This document shows positions 7,444 through 15,474 of a stretch of DNA of 38,733 nucleotides, in pieces. Every line of letters starts with the position of its first letter. Within the stretch, counting starts at the first letter, position 1. The DNA lies in contig JADCFP010000019.1 of the NCBI GenBank assembly GCA_020249465.1, forward strand, positions 1 to 38,733. The letters run 5' to 3'. The position numbers and the translations under genes are program-made. Below the pieces are notes generated by a model. It was not told where the DNA came from, did not search any database, and was given only the letters and a program-made list of their open reading frames with translations. The DNA is from Roseomonas sp. (GTDB lineage: Bacteria; Pseudomonadota; Alphaproteobacteria; Acetobacterales; Acetobacteraceae).

Positions 7444-8193
7444 ATGACCCGCCCGCCAAAACAGCGCGCCGATTTGCTGCTTGTCGCAACCGGCCTCGCG
7501 GAAAGCCGCGCCCGGGCGCAGGCGTTGATTCTGGCTGGCAAGGTGTTCAGCGATGGCAAGCGTGTCGAAAAAGCGGGCGATCTGATGGCTGATGGCGCGC
7601 CGCTTGAAGTGCGCGGTCAGGATCATCCTTGGGTCTCACGCGGGGGGCTCAAGCTTGCCCATGCGCTGGCGCATTTCGGGCTAAAGCCGGAAGGGCGGGT
7701 TTGCCTGGACCTGGGCGCCTCCACCGGGGGCTTTACCGATGTGCTGCTGCATCATGGTGCCGCGAAAATCTATGCGGTGGATGTCGGCCATGGTCAATTG
7801 GCCTGGAAGCTTAGGCAAGACCCGCGCGTGGTGGTGCTGGAAAAGACCAATGCCCGCTATTTGGACAACACCACCATCCCGGAACCCATTGGCGCCTTGG
7901 TTTGCGATGCTTCCTTCATCGGGCTGCGGACCATCCTGCCAGCCCCCTTGTCGCTCTGCGCGCCGTGTGCCTTTGCAGTGGCATTGATAAAACCGCAATT
8001 CGAAGCGGGGCCCGGCCAGGTCGGCAAGGGCGGCGTGGTGCGCGACCCTGCACTGCATCAAGCGATTTGCCGCATGATCGCCGATTGGTGGGCCGCCCTT
8101 CCCGGCTGGCAAGTGATTGGCATCACCGAAAGCCCGATCACAGGCCCTGAGGGGAATAAGGAATTCCTCATCGCCGCGCGACGGGAAGGCTAG
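7444..8193 (+). CDS. tlyA: TlyA-family 16S/23S rRNA 2'-O-methyltransferase
   Basis: A 249-aa SAM-dependent RNA methyltransferase. An N-terminal S4 RNA-binding domain (about 6-60) is followed by SRGGLKL (65-71), the SAM-binding CLDLGASTGGFTDVLL (87-102), KTNAR (134-138), CDASFI, KPQFEAG and PEGNKEFL. These match the TlyA (FtsJ-like) family that methylates ribose in rRNA; older names call it a haemolysin. The ATG at 7444 begins the conserved MTRPPKQRADLLL segment, and the open frame before it overlaps the FKBP gene. It is probably co-transcribed with the FKBP gene. In many alphaproteobacteria this gene neighbours dxs, but not here. Confidence 0.92.
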   Translation: MTRPPKQRADLLLVATGLAESRARAQALILAGKVFSDGKRVEKAGDLMADGAPLEVRGQDHPWVSRGGLKLAHALAHFGLKPEGRVCLDLGASTGGFTDVLLHHGAAKIYAVDVGHGQLAWKLRQDPRVVVLEKTNARYLDNTTIPEPIGALVCDASFIGLRTILPAPLSLCAPCAFAVALIKPQFEAGPGQVGKGGVVRDPALHQAICRMIADWWAALPGWQVIGITESPITGPEGNKEFLIAARREG

Positions 8194-8273
8194 CGGTGCG
8201 ATTCATGCCGACCTATCCCCTGCCCAAAAAGCCCCCGCGCACCATTGGCCGTATACTTGGTGGGCCGATTCAC

Positions 8274-8298
8274 GCCGCTGTCGGGAACCGACAGCGGC
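8274..8298. promoter_or_regulatory. Perfect 11-bp hairpin in the tlyA-ndk gap
   Basis: GCCGCTGTCGG (8274-8284) pairs exactly with CCGACAGCGGC (8288-8298) around GAA. No T-tract follows, so it is either a Rho-independent-like end for tlyA without the tail, an mRNA-stabilising element, or a protein-binding site about 87 bases upstream of ndk. Confidence 0.5.
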
Positions 8299-8384
8299 GA
8301 TCGGACCACTAGGCAGGGCTTGCGCAAGCGGCTCATCCCGCCTATCCGCCCCCTTCCTTTTCAGACATTCAGGGGTTTGCCACC

Positions 8385-8807
8385 ATGGCCATCGAACGCA
8401 CTTTCAGCATCATCAAGCCGGACGCCACGCGCCGGAACCTGACCGGCAAGATCAATGCGGTGTTCGAAGATGCGGGGCTTCGCATTGTCGCGCAAAAGCG
8501 CATCCACATGTCGCAGACCCAGGCCGAGAATTTCTATGGCGTGCATCGTGAACGCCCCTTCTTCAAGGATCTGGTGTCCTTCATGACCTCTGGCCCCGTG
8601 GTGGTGCAGGTGCTGGAAGGCGAAAACGCGATCGCCCGGAATCGCGAATTGATGGGGGCGACCAACCCCGCCAATGCCGCCCCCGGCACCATCCGCAAGC
8701 TGTTTGCCGAGAGCATTGAAGCGAATTCGGTGCATGGCTCTGACAGCCCCGAAAACGCGGCCATCGAGATTGCCTATTTCTTCGCCGGCAGCGAAATCTT
8801 CGCCTGA
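8385..8807 (+). CDS. ndk: Nucleoside-diphosphate kinase
   Basis: A 140-aa enzyme that transfers the gamma phosphate of ATP to NDPs to balance nucleotide pools. It starts with the typical [18 protein letters not shown] and carries the active-site histidine His117 in [13 protein letters not shown], within the normal family length. It lies alone between tlyA and the EAL gene with about 190 bases upstream, so an own promoter is likely. Confidence 0.98.
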   Translation: MAIERTFSIIKPDATRRNLTGKINAVFEDAGLRIVAQKRIHMSQTQAENFYGVHRERPFFKDLVSFMTSGPVVVQVLEGENAIARNRELMGATNPANAAPGTIRKLFAESIEANSVHGSDSPENAAIEIAYFFAGSEIFA

Positions 8808-8892
8808 TCTGCTGAGACTTCCTGCCCGGCGGTAACCAGACCGTAAGCAGTTCTGGTGTTTACTGCGCCCTCAAGACATTGGGGACGTAGGC

Positions 8893-9714
8893 ATGAGCGA
8901 AGGTTTCGGCTTCGAAGGGGATCGGGCGGCGGCGGGGCTGGATATTGCCCATTCGCCAGCTGAACTCCGCCAGGGCATTGCCGAGGCGCTCGCCAATGAT
9001 GGTGCCGGGCTGCGGCTGGACCTGCAGCCCGTTTGCAGCGCCAATGGCTTGGAAACCGTGGGCTATGAAGCGCTGCTGCGCTGGGTCCACCCTGATCTCG
9101 GCCCGATTCTCGCCATGGAAACGGTCAATGCCGCGACCCAGGCCGGGCTGGCGGCGGCGCTGGATGCCTGGGTCTTCAATGAAGCCTGCCGTATCAGGGC
9201 GCGTTGGCCGCGTTCCGCCCCCTATATTTCCGTCAACATCACTGCCGAGGCGTTTTTGCGCGGTGATGGCACCGCTTTGATGCGTCGCGCGCTCTATGAA
9301 GCGGATACGGACCCGCGCGGCTTGGCGGTGGAATTGCCGGCCAATGCGGTCTCACTCTGGCATGATGCGGCGGCCAATCTGGCGGCCGGGCTGCGCGGGC
9401 TTGGGGTTGTTGCGGCGCTTGATGATTTCGGCGTGGCGCGCGGCACCATCCTGGCCTTGCGCGCCATTCCCTTCCCCATGGTGAAGCTACACCCAAGCCT
9501 TTGTGCAGGACTGGATGGGGAGCATTTGGCGGCACGCCGGGCTTTGGCGCTGACAGCCGGCCAGATCGAAACCGCCCATGCACTAGGCACCATTGTGGTC
9601 GCGAAAAGCGTTGAGACGCTGGCGCAGCTGCGTGCCCTGGAAAAGGCGGGCTGCGATGCCATGCAGGGCTGGCTGCTGGGCCGGCCCGGCAAGGTGCCCA
9701 ACCTGACGGAATAG
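8893..9714 (+). CDS. Stand-alone EAL-domain protein, possibly degenerate c-di-GMP phosphodiesterase
   Basis: A 273-aa cytoplasmic protein with one EAL domain (about 25-265) and no GGDEF, PAS or membrane segment. Most catalytic residues of the family can be placed: Glu59 (YEALLRW), Asn115 (SVNIT), Glu147 (VELPA), Asp177-Asp178 (LDDFG), Lys198 (VKLH) and Gln258 (QGWLLGRP). The glutamate of the AEGVE motif, thought to be the general base, is replaced by Lys238 (VVAKSVET), although Glu241 remains. Loop 6 after DDFG is also altered (GVARGT instead of GTGYSS). It may therefore bind c-di-GMP or a partner without hydrolysing it. The start ATG at 8893 has a GGGGACG site. Confidence 0.88.
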   Translation: MSEGFGFEGDRAAAGLDIAHSPAELRQGIAEALANDGAGLRLDLQPVCSANGLETVGYEALLRWVHPDLGPILAMETVNAATQAGLAAALDAWVFNEACRIRARWPRSAPYISVNITAEAFLRGDGTALMRRALYEADTDPRGLAVELPANAVSLWHDAAANLAAGLRGLGVVAALDDFGVARGTILALRAIPFPMVKLHPSLCAGLDGEHLAARRALALTAGQIETAHALGTIVVAKSVETLAQLRALEKAGCDAMQGWLLGRPGKVPNLTE

Positions 9715-9722
9715 TCACACGC

Positions 9723-9743
9723 AAGGGCTGAGTGTCAGCCCTT
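9723..9743. terminator. Hairpin between convergent EAL and permease genes
   Basis: AAGGGCTG (9723-9730) pairs with CAGCCCTT (9736-9743) around AGTGT. It covers the stop codon of the permease gene and lies nine bases after the EAL stop, so it may act as a shared bidirectional end. There is no T-tract. Confidence 0.4.
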
Positions 9744-10649
9744 CACATCCATTGCCTGCCTCAGCCCGTCACTCACCAGGTTGAAGCAGATGGAGGTGAC
9801 GAAAATGCACACCCCAGGCAACACCGCAATCCAAGGCTGCACATAAATCGCGGTGCGGAGCGTATTGAGCATCAGCCCCCACTCCGGCTCTGGCGGCTTG
9901 GTGCCAAGGCCAAGGAAGGAAAGGCCGGAAGCCAAAATCATCGAAACGCTGATCAGTGATGTCGCATAGACAAAGATCGGCCCCAGCACATTGCCCAGCA
10001 CATGTACGCGCACAATGGTGAAGCCATTGGCCCCCGAGGCACGCGCAGCATCCACGAAATCCAAATTGCGCACGCCCGTGGTGACGGTTTCCGCCACCCG
10101 GATAATGGGCGGGATGAACACCAGCGTCAGCGCAAGGATGGCATTCACGATGCCGGCACCCAAGGCGCCTGAAATCGCCACCGCCAGCAGCACGGATGGG
10201 AAGGCATAGAACACATCCGTCACGCGCATGATCGCCATATTGGTCTTGCCGCCAACATAACCCGCCAGCACGCCCAGCACCGTACCGATCACGAAAGCAA
10301 GTGCCACCGGCGTAATGCCCATGAACCAGGAAAGCCTGCCGCCATAAAGCAGGCGCGTCAGCATATCGCGCCCCAGCTCATCGGTGCCCAGAATGTAATT
10401 CGGCGTGCCGATGGGCCGCAGGCGGCGGATCATGCTGCCCTGATAAGGGTCATGCGGCGCAATCAGTGGCGCGAACACAATCGCGAGCAGCATCAGCAGT
10501 AGGACTGCGGCGCAGAAGATCGTCACCGGATCACGCCGCACGCGCTTCCACACGCCGGCCCAATAGCCCGTGGAACGCTCTGGCGCCTGCCGTGCCTGAA
10601 CGGCGAGTTCGGCTTCCGCTGCGGATGGGGTGGTTGCGCTATCCGCCAT
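9735..10649 (-). CDS. Peptide-type ABC transporter permease (DppC/OppC family)
   Basis: A 304-aa inner-membrane permease of the dipeptide/oligopeptide/nickel class. The cytoplasmic N-terminus leads to a first span around residues 40-65 (TIFCAAVLLLMLLAIVFAP), the OppC-type LGTDELGRDMLTRLLYGGR block, and five further spans. The EAA loop that contacts the ATPase is DAARASGANGFTIVRVHVLG. It starts four bases after the stop of the DppB-like gene and is the last gene of the operon. The ATP-binding DppD/DppF subunits that normally follow are not present before the convergent EAL gene, so they must be encoded elsewhere. Confidence 0.93.
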   Translation of the reverse strand: MADSATTPSAAEAELAVQARQAPERSTGYWAGVWKRVRRDPVTIFCAAVLLLMLLAIVFAPLIAPHDPYQGSMIRRLRPIGTPNYILGTDELGRDMLTRLLYGGRLSWFMGITPVALAFVIGTVLGVLAGYVGGKTNMAIMRVTDVFYAFPSVLLAVAISGALGAGIVNAILALTLVFIPPIIRVAETVTTGVRNLDFVDAARASGANGFTIVRVHVLGNVLGPIFVYATSLISVSMILASGLSFLGLGTKPPEPEWGLMLNTLRTAIYVQPWIAVLPGVCIFVTSICFNLVSDGLRQAMDVKG

Positions 10650-10653
10650 GGCG

Positions 10654-11607
10654 TCAATTCCGCTTGATGCGCGGATCGAGCGCGGTTTGCATCAGATCCA
10701 CCAAAAGATTGAGGATGACAAAGAACATGGCCAGCACCAGAATGGTGCCTTGCAGCACCGGCAAATCACGCTGGAAGATGGCATTGTTCAGCAACAAGCC
10801 CGTGCCGGGCCAGGAAAACACGGTCTCTACCAGAATCGAACCGCCCATCAGATAGCCAAGCTGCAAGCCCATCACCGCTAGCGCGGTCGGCGCGGCATTC
10901 TTCACCACATGCAGAAAAACACCACCGCGCGTCAGCCCCTTGCCGCGCAAGGCGGTGACGAATTCCTGATTCATGATCTCGGCCACAATGCCGCGCACGG
11001 TGCGCGTCACAATCCCCATGGGAATAACGGAAAGGGTCACCGTCGGCAGGATCAGATGCTTCATATGCTCCCAATCCCATGCCCAATCGGAAGAACCGCC
11101 CGGCCCGGCGCCCATGGCCGGCAGCCAGTTCAATTGCACGGAGAAAATCACCACCATCACCATGCCAAGCCAGTAATGCGGCACGGAAACGCCACCCACC
11201 GCCAAGGTCACCGCCGCACGATCCAGCCAGGAACCGCGGAAAGTGCCGGCAAGCCCACCCAGGACACAGCCCAGGATAAAACCAAGCAAGGAAGCGCAAA
11301 TCGCCAACATGAGTGTATTGCCGATGGCGCTTGAAAGATCAGACCAGACGGGGCGCCCAGAGGCGAGCGACCGGCCCAAATCCCCTTGCACCACCTTCAT
11401 GAGCCAAAGCCCGAATTGCACGGGCAGCGGCTTATCCAACCCGTAATCACGCCGCACCTGTTCCACCACATCGCCCGGCGCATCGGGCGGCACGATGGCG
11501 TTGATGGGATCACCGGGCGCGATCTGCACCAGCATGAAACAGACAAACCCGACTGCAAGCGCAATCGGAATGCCATAGGCGATGCGACGGATCAGATAGA
11601 AAAACAT
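10654..11607 (-). CDS. Peptide-type ABC transporter permease (DppB/OppB family)
   Basis: A 317-aa inner-membrane permease with six predicted spans. The N-terminus YLIRRIAYGIPIALAVGFVCF is the typical first helix, followed by the periplasmic APGDPINAI and RRDYGLDKPLPVQ segments. The EAA loop is VTALRGKGLTRGGVFLHVVKNA. The protein would pair with the DppC-like permease four bases downstream to form the channel for the ligand delivered by the 538-aa binding protein. It is separated from that gene by a strong hairpin that probably reduces its expression relative to the binding protein. Confidence 0.93.
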   Translation of the reverse strand: MFFYLIRRIAYGIPIALAVGFVCFMLVQIAPGDPINAIVPPDAPGDVVEQVRRDYGLDKPLPVQFGLWLMKVVQGDLGRSLASGRPVWSDLSSAIGNTLMLAICASLLGFILGCVLGGLAGTFRGSWLDRAAVTLAVGGVSVPHYWLGMVMVVIFSVQLNWLPAMGAGPGGSSDWAWDWEHMKHLILPTVTLSVIPMGIVTRTVRGIVAEIMNQEFVTALRGKGLTRGGVFLHVVKNAAPTALAVMGLQLGYLMGGSILVETVFSWPGTGLLLNNAIFQRDLPVLQGTILVLAMFFVILNLLVDLMQTALDPRIKRN

Positions 11608-11620
11608 TGTCTCTCCGGCA

Positions 11621-11650
11621 ATCGCCGGGCGGTCGTTGCCGCCCGGCGAT
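11621..11650 (-). promoter_or_regulatory. 12-bp intercistronic hairpin between binding-protein and permease genes
   Basis: ATCGCCGGGCGG (11621-11632) pairs perfectly with CCGCCCGGCGAT (11639-11650) around a six-base loop. It lies in the 49-base gap of the operon and has no T-tract. Such elements after binding-protein genes commonly stabilise the upstream mRNA and limit permease expression. Confidence 0.7.
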
Positions 11651-11656
11651 CAGGGG

Positions 11657-13273
11657 TTACTGGATGAAGGGCAGACGCAGATCCACAAACCAGCTCTGCG
11701 GCTGCACATAGCCACGTACACGCGGGCTCATGGCGCGCGGGGACACGTCATGCGCAATCCAGATGAACAGTGCCTCATCCACGCCGGCGGCATGCAGGCG
11801 GGCGAGCGCCGCATCTCGCGCGGCGGGTTCAAAGGCATTGCGCGCTTCCGCAATCATCGCGTCAAAGCGCGGATTGTTCCAGAAGCCCCAATTATTGGAG
11901 ATCGGCGGCGCCATCTTTGAATCCCAGAAGCGCACCATGGCAAAGAAGGGGTCCATGGCGGCGAAGGAAACATTGGTCATATGCGCACCGCGCGCTGAAG
12001 GATCGCGGCAACCCTGGCGCCAGGAAGCAAATAATGCGTTCCATTCAAGAACATCGAATTCGACATTCACGCCAACCTGCTTCAGATCCTGCTGCAGGAA
12101 CTCATTCATCGGCAGCGGCTGCATCTGACCGGAACCAGAGGCAGAAATCTGCACCTTCAGATTCAAGGGACGCTGCGGCCCATATCCGGCTTCGGCCAGC
12201 AGCCGACGGGCTTCGGCCTTGTCGGTGCGGATATTGAAGCTCGGATTGCCGAACCAGGGATGGCCGCGCGGCACGGTGCCAACGGGGATGGACATCATGC
12301 CGCCCAGAAGCGTGCGCAGCCCTTCACGATCAATGGCAAGATTGAGCGCGCGACGCACGCGCACATCAGTCATGGGCGAGCCTTCGGTAAAGCAGGGCTG
12401 CCAGGGCCAGACATGTGGCTGGGCATTGCTGGTGATGACCATGCCGCGCTGACGCAGCTGAGGAATGGTATCGGGTGACGGCGCTTCAATCCAATCCACC
12501 TGATTGGACAGCAGCGCTGCCGTGCGCGCATTGGCTTCCGGAATCGGCAGCAGGATCACGCGATCAAGCTTGGCCTTATCTGTCCAATAGGCATCGTTGC
12601 GTGCATATTCCACACGTTCACGCGCAACAAATCGGGTCAGGCGGAAGGGCCCGGTGCCAGACGGATCACGCGCAAAGGCAAGCCATGCCGCTTCGGCATT
12701 CGCGCTGGTCGCGCGCATCTTGTCCCATTGGGCGGGGCTCGCCATGAAAAGATTGGTCAGGTTGATGGGCAGCAGGCTGTCCGGTTCGGACGTGAACAGG
12801 GCAACGGTGTAATCATCAATCTTCTCAGCCCGGCGCAGCGTTGGCATGCGCGTCGCCGTCACACCGACCTGACGCGGATCATAATGCGGCGCTTCGCGAT
12901 CCAGGATCTTGCGCACATTCCACACCACCGCATCGGCGTTGAAATCCGATCCGTCATGGAATTTCACACCGCGACGCAGGCGAAACACCCAGCGCGTCTT
13001 GTCATTGGCATCAACCGCCCATTCGGTCGCAAGACCGGGGATCACCACCGAAGGCTTATCGGCCGAAGACAGGTCCCACATGGTGAGGCTGTCAAACAGC
13101 GGAATGCCGGTGAAGCGGTTGCCTTCAAAACCCTGGTCGGGCTGGCCATTGGTCAGCGGTATATCCGCCGCCGTCATGCCGATACGCAGCGTGCCCTGGG
13201 CCTGAGCGATAGACGCCCCAAGCACCGGCAGCGCTACCAGGCAGGCGGTCATCAAGAATTTCTTCAATCGCAT
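11657..13273 (-). CDS. ABC transporter substrate-binding protein, family 5 (peptide/nickel type)
   Basis: A 538-aa periplasmic binding protein. A Sec signal peptide (MRLKKFLMTACLVALPVLG, cleavage after ...SIAQA near residue 25) precedes the mature protein. Family-5 features include the FRLRRGVKFHDGSDFNADAV block, DPSGTGPFRL, VRRALNLAIDRE and a C-terminal FIWIAHDVSPRAMSPRVRGY. Its length is normal. GGGAG lies eight bases before the ATG at 13273. It is the first gene of an operon with two permeases. The ligand is probably a peptide or other small molecule and cannot be read from the sequence. The divergent racemase-family gene may act on the same or a related compound. Confidence 0.93.
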   Translation of the reverse strand: MRLKKFLMTACLVALPVLGASIAQAQGTLRIGMTAADIPLTNGQPDQGFEGNRFTGIPLFDSLTMWDLSSADKPSVVIPGLATEWAVDANDKTRWVFRLRRGVKFHDGSDFNADAVVWNVRKILDREAPHYDPRQVGVTATRMPTLRRAEKIDDYTVALFTSEPDSLLPINLTNLFMASPAQWDKMRATSANAEAAWLAFARDPSGTGPFRLTRFVARERVEYARNDAYWTDKAKLDRVILLPIPEANARTAALLSNQVDWIEAPSPDTIPQLRQRGMVITSNAQPHVWPWQPCFTEGSPMTDVRVRRALNLAIDREGLRTLLGGMMSIPVGTVPRGHPWFGNPSFNIRTDKAEARRLLAEAGYGPQRPLNLKVQISASGSGQMQPLPMNEFLQQDLKQVGVNVEFDVLEWNALFASWRQGCRDPSARGAHMTNVSFAAMDPFFAMVRFWDSKMAPPISNNWGFWNNPRFDAMIAEARNAFEPAARDAALARLHAAGVDEALFIWIAHDVSPRAMSPRVRGYVQPQSWFVDLRLPFIQ

Positions 13274-13302
13274 TGTGTCACTCTCCCTTCGTCGTGTTGG
13301 GA

Positions 13303-13320
13303 CAGTTTCGGGGGAAACTG
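13303..13320. promoter_or_regulatory. Inverted repeat in the divergent dpp/racemase region
   Basis: CAGTTTC (13303-13309) and GAAACTG (13314-13320) are perfect arms around GGGG, 30 bases upstream of the binding-protein ATG. It could be an operator for a dimeric regulator or a leader hairpin on the minus-strand mRNA. Confidence 0.35.
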
Positions 13321-13428
13321 CCGCCTGAATTTACGCGCCACGCCTGCCCCCAGGGCCGAGACCCGGATGCCAGGCCAATATCCGGAGGCAGCAAAGCCTG
13401 TGCCACCCCCCAGCCTTGGTCTGGCGGT

Positions 13429-13454
13429 CAGGGATATTCATCCCTGCCTTTTTT
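13429..13454 (+). terminator. Terminator-like hairpin in the leader of the racemase-family gene
   Basis: CAGGGAT (13429-13435) pairs with ATCCCTG (13440-13446) around ATTC and is followed by CC and six Ts (13449-13454). On the plus strand it looks like a Rho-independent terminator, but no plus-strand gene lies upstream, since the preceding 1.6 kb is the antisense of the binding-protein gene. It may be an attenuator for the gene at 13565 or the end of a small RNA from the divergent region. Confidence 0.5.
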
Positions 13455-13564
13455 GTCGGCAACACTGCCTGACCATGGGGCGCCGCGCGGGAAGGCGCAA
13501 TAGGGTGCGGGCGTATGGCGCCACACCCTTGCCAGCCCTGCCGACAAAGCGGCAGAAGCGCTGC

Positions 13565-14320
13565 ATGCGAATTCTGCTTTTGAACGGCAATACCGACCCC
13601 GCCATCACCACCCTGATCGCTGCCCGCGCCAAGGAGGCTCTGCCCCGGCTTGGCCTGCCCACCTGCGATCTGGTGCCGGCCACTGCCCCTTTCGGCGCGC
13701 GCTACATCGCGACGCGCGCCGCAGTCGCCATTGCCGGCCACGCGGTGCTCTCCGGCCTTGCCGAGCATATCGGCGCGGACAATCCACAGGGGTTTGATGC
13801 CGCCATCATCGCCTGCTTCGGCGAACCCGCCATTGAAGCCGCGCGGGAATTGCTGCCTGTTCCGGTGATTGGTATGGCAGAAGCCTCCATCACGCTCGCA
13901 TTGGAACAGGCGCCGCGCATTGCGCTGCTGACGGGTGGGGCCGCCTGGGTGCCGATGCTGGAAGAATTCGCGCTGATCCGCGGCCATGGGCCGGATCGCG
14001 TTCAGGTGCGCTCCGTACCGCCCACCGGCGACATGATCGCGCGCGAGCCCGAAAAATCGCTTGGCCTGATCGCGGAAGAAGCGCGGCAGGCCGTGGCGGC
14101 GGGTGCGGGCGTTGTGGTGCTGGGCGGGGCCGGGCTGGTGGGCCTGGCGCCGAAGCTCGCGGCCCTGCTGCCGGTGCCGGTGCTGGATAGCCTGGATTGC
14201 GCGCTGGTCATGGCCTGCCGGGGCGGTCGGGCGCCGGCCCACGTGGCGCAGGCGCCGCAAATCGGGCTGGGACCGCACCTTGCCCGCCTACTGGCCGGAG
14301 AAAACGCAAAATCTAAGTAA
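13565..14320 (+). CDS. Asp/Glu/hydantoin racemase-family protein lacking the second cysteine
   Basis: A 251-aa cytoplasmic protein. MRILLLNGNTDPAIT is the typical start of the family, which contains aspartate, glutamate and hydantoin racemases, maleate isomerase and arylmalonate decarboxylase. The first catalytic cysteine is present as Cys84 in IIACFGEPA. At the position of the second cysteine, normally in LGCAG, this protein has LGGAG with Gly188. Two-base racemisation is therefore doubtful unless Cys212 substitutes. One-cysteine members can be decarboxylases or isomerases. The ATG at 13565 is used; a long open frame upstream is antisense of the binding-protein gene. No clear Shine-Dalgarno is seen. 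Confidence 0.85.
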   Translation: MRILLLNGNTDPAITTLIAARAKEALPRLGLPTCDLVPATAPFGARYIATRAAVAIAGHAVLSGLAEHIGADNPQGFDAAIIACFGEPAIEAARELLPVPVIGMAEASITLALEQAPRIALLTGGAAWVPMLEEFALIRGHGPDRVQVRSVPPTGDMIAREPEKSLGLIAEEARQAVAAGAGVVVLGGAGLVGLAPKLAALLPVPVLDSLDCALVMACRGGRAPAHVAQAPQIGLGPHLARLLAGENAKSK

Positions 14321-14339
14321 GTACTACTTACCTTTTTTT
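14317..14339 (+). terminator. Short terminator overlapping the racemase-family stop codon
   Basis: GTAAGT (14317-14322) pairs with ACTTAC (14326-14331) and is followed by C and seven Ts. The stem is short and AU-rich, so termination may be weak, but the T-tract is good. It separates the gene from ilvE, which starts at 14392. Confidence 0.6.
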
Positions 14340-14391
14340 GCGCCCCAGGCTAATCTCACGCAAGAAATCAAAACCCCGAGGATACGCAGCA

Positions 14392-15465
14392 ATGGCTTCC
14401 TTCCCGATCACCCGCACCACTACCCCCAAGGTGAAGCCCGCCGATGATGAATTGGCCTTCGGCAAGGTGCTGACCGATCACATGTTCCTGATGGATTATC
14501 AGGAAGGAAAGGGCTGGCATTCGCCGCGGATCGTGCCCTATGGGCCGCTTAGCCTTGATCCCGCTACATCTGTGCTGCATTACGGTCAGGCAATTTTTGA
14601 TGGCCTGAAGGCGTTTCGCGGCGATGATGATCAGATCCGCCTATTCCGCCCCGATCGCCATGCGGAACGCTTCAATCGCTCTGGCCAGATCATGTGCATG
14701 CCGGAATTGCCGGTGGATATCATTCGCGAAAGTTTTGATGCGCTGGTTGGGCTTGAACATGAATGGGTGCCGCGCAAGCCCGGCACGGCGCTTTATCTGC
14801 GTCCCACTATTATCGCGACCGATGTGATGCTGGGCGTGCATCCGGCGCATAATTACCTGTATTTTCTGATCCTCTCGCCCGTTGGCACCTATTACAAGGA
14901 AGGCGTGAAGCCGGTGAAAATCCTGGCGTCAGACACGCATGTCCGCGCCGTGAAGGGTGGTACCGGGGAAGCCAAGACCGCCGGCAATTACGCCGCGAGC
15001 CTGGCTGGTCAGCGCGATGCCGCGAAGGCCGGCTATTCGCAGGTGCTTTATCTGGATGGCGTCAATCGCAAATACCTCGATGAGGTTGGCACCATGAACA
15101 TCATGCTGCGCATCGGGGATGAGGTGATCACACCGCCACTCACGGGCACTATCCTGGATGGCGTAACCCGCGCGAGCACCATGCAATTGATGCGCGATTG
15201 GGGGCTGAAGGTCACCGAACGCCAGATCGCGATTGAGGAAGTCATGGCCGCCGGTCGTGACGGCACGCTCAAGGAAATGTGGGGCACGGGGACGGCGGCA
15301 GTGGTCTCACCGGTCGGGACGCTCGGCTATAAGGGCGAGGATGTACTGATCAATGGTGGTGAGATCGGTGATGTCACGCGCCGGCTTTATGATGCGATCA
15401 CCGGCCTGCAATATGGCCGCAGCAATGACCCGCATGGCTGGACCAGCATTGTGCGCAAGGGCTGA
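14392..15465 (+). CDS. ilvE: Branched-chain amino-acid aminotransferase
   Basis: A 357-aa PLP enzyme (fold type IV) that performs the last step of leucine, isoleucine and valine synthesis. The conserved SVLHYGQAIFDGLKAF block is at 60-75, LYLRPTI at 135-140, and the PLP lysine is Lys195 in GGTGEAKTAGNYAASL. YLDEVGTMNIM and GTGTAAVVSPVG complete the class II BCAT pattern. The ATG at 14392 starts MASFPITRTTT, and GAGGAT lies about ten bases before it. The gene is convergent with the DUF4169 gene, with nine bases between the stops. Confidence 0.96.
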   Translation: MASFPITRTTTPKVKPADDELAFGKVLTDHMFLMDYQEGKGWHSPRIVPYGPLSLDPATSVLHYGQAIFDGLKAFRGDDDQIRLFRPDRHAERFNRSGQIMCMPELPVDIIRESFDALVGLEHEWVPRKPGTALYLRPTIIATDVMLGVHPAHNYLYFLILSPVGTYYKEGVKPVKILASDTHVRAVKGGTGEAKTAGNYAASLAGQRDAAKAGYSQVLYLDGVNRKYLDEVGTMNIMLRIGDEVITPPLTGTILDGVTRASTMQLMRDWGLKVTERQIAIEEVMAAGRDGTLKEMWGTGTAAVVSPVGTLGYKGEDVLINGGEIGDVTRRLYDAITGLQYGRSNDPHGWTSIVRKG

Positions 15466-15474
15466 AGTAGCCCT

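Noticed and set aside
13274-13454. Cobalamin riboswitch upstream of the racemase-family gene
   Set aside because: A stretch near 13355-13375 resembles the end of a B12 riboswitch, but the GGTGCC start and the GCCACTG and GGGAAGGC elements are missing or out of order.
12728-13564. N-terminal extension of the racemase-family protein by 279 codons
   Set aside because: This part is antisense to the ABC binding-protein gene. Homology begins only at the ATG at 13565.
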